Shown here: one piece after another, positions 6,924 to 7,405 of the stretch
Numbering within the stretch: position 1 is the first letter of the stretch
How the letters are laid out: each line of letters opens with the position of its first letter
Assembly: GCA_047637535.1 (NCBI GenBank)
Contig: JBLIKY010000109.1
Span: 1-7,405 of the forward strand
From: UBA2040 sp047637535
GTDB taxonomy: Bacteria; Bacteroidota; Bacteroidia; Flavobacteriales_D; Crocinitomicaceae
DNA length: 7,405 nucleotides
Reading direction: 5' to 3'
Position numbers and translations under genes: made by a program
Notes under the pieces: model-generated
What the model saw: only the letters and a program-made list of their open reading frames with translations
Told to the model about the DNA's origin: nothing
Database searches by the model: none

Positions 6924-7405
6924 AGATAGATCGAGTAATCATATCTGGAGGTGGAACAGGCGGACATATATTCCCAGCCATCGCAATTGCCGATGAAATA
7001 AAAAGCAGAAATCCCGAAGCGGAAATCTTGTTTATCGGCGCAATCGGCAAAATGGAAATGGAAAAGGTTCCACAGGCAGGATATAACATTGTCGGACTTG
7101 ATATTCGCGGTTTTCAAAGACGTCTAGCTCTGAGCAATTTTCTTCTGCCTTTTAAAATCATTGGTAGCCTGTTAAAAGCCAGAAAGGTTATCAAAAGCTT
7201 TAAACCACAAGTTGTTGTTGGCGTTGGTGGTTATGCCTCAGGACCGACTCTAAAAATGGCGCAGATGTTGGGGATACCGACGATGTTGCAAGAACAAAAT
7301 TCTTACCCAGGTAAGACAAACAAGATATTAGCTAAAAAGACGCAAGCCATTTGCGTTGCCTACCCCAAAATGGAACGTTTTTTTCCAAAGGAAAAAGTCC
7401 ATTTG
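6920..7405 (+). CDS. murG: UDP-N-acetylglucosamine--undecaprenyl-pyrophosphoryl-MurNAc-pentapeptide GlcNAc transferase (MurG), 3' truncated
   Basis: Membrane-associated cytoplasmic GT-B glycosyltransferase that adds GlcNAc to lipid I, making lipid II. The first 162 codons are present and the frame is open to the end of the window; full-length enzymes are about 360 residues, so roughly the whole N-terminal acceptor-binding domain is seen. Motifs are the glycine loop GGGTGGH (10-16), the second glycine loop GVGGYASGP (101-109), and LQEQNSYPG (123-131), which matches the family H/QEQN..PG/AG segment. The hydrophobic and basic patch FLLPFKIIGSLLKARK (74-89) fits the membrane-association region. 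The ATG overlaps the ftsW stop by 4 bases (ATGA), consistent with coupled translation. The donor-binding C-terminal domain is outside the window. Confidence 0.96.
   Translation, partial: MKIDRVIISGGGTGGHIFPAIAIADEIKSRNPEAEILFIGAIGKMEMEKVPQAGYNIVGLDIRGFQRRLALSNFLLPFKIIGSLLKARKVIKSFKPQVVVGVGGYASGPTLKMAQMLGIPTMLQEQNSYPGKTNKILAKKTQAICVAYPKMERFFPKEKVHL

Overview
The window is a solid block of the dcw (division and cell wall) cluster, all on the + strand: ftsI (3' part), murE, mraY, murD, a 160-residue gene I do not recognise, ftsW, and the 5' part of murG. Both end genes run off the window. There is no intergenic space: junctions overlap by 1 or 4 bases, and the only gap is 2 bases, between murD and the unknown gene. 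I see no RNA genes, mobile elements, CRISPR arrays, terminators or internal promoters.

The organism is most likely a member of the Bacteroidota, probably Flavobacteriales or a relative. The reasons are the gene order, a division transpeptidase ending in a single PASTA domain, a long MraY (415 residues) with a large insertion in its fourth-to-fifth membrane-segment loop, the style of the motifs (for example NSYPG in MurG), modest GC content, and starts without clear Shine-Dalgarno sequences. MurE carries DNPR, the motif of enzymes that add meso-diaminopimelate, which fits a Gram-negative peptidoglycan. The phylum is fairly safe; the family is a guess.

The genes form one pathway. MurD adds D-Glu and MurE adds meso-DAP to the UDP-MurNAc peptide in the cytoplasm. 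MraY moves phospho-MurNAc-pentapeptide onto undecaprenyl phosphate (lipid I), and MurG adds GlcNAc (lipid II). FtsW polymerises lipid II at the septum and FtsI cross-links the new strands.

The part that stands out is the extra gene at 5299..5781, placed where murD and ftsW are normally adjacent. By eye it looks like a free-standing, catalytically degenerate relative of the C-terminal domain of Mur ligases, possibly derived from MurD. That is an inference from a hand alignment. The same gene contains a perfect 16-bp palindrome with a GCGCGCGC core centred on an in-frame internal ATG. FtsW also departs from its family consensus at several usually conserved positions.
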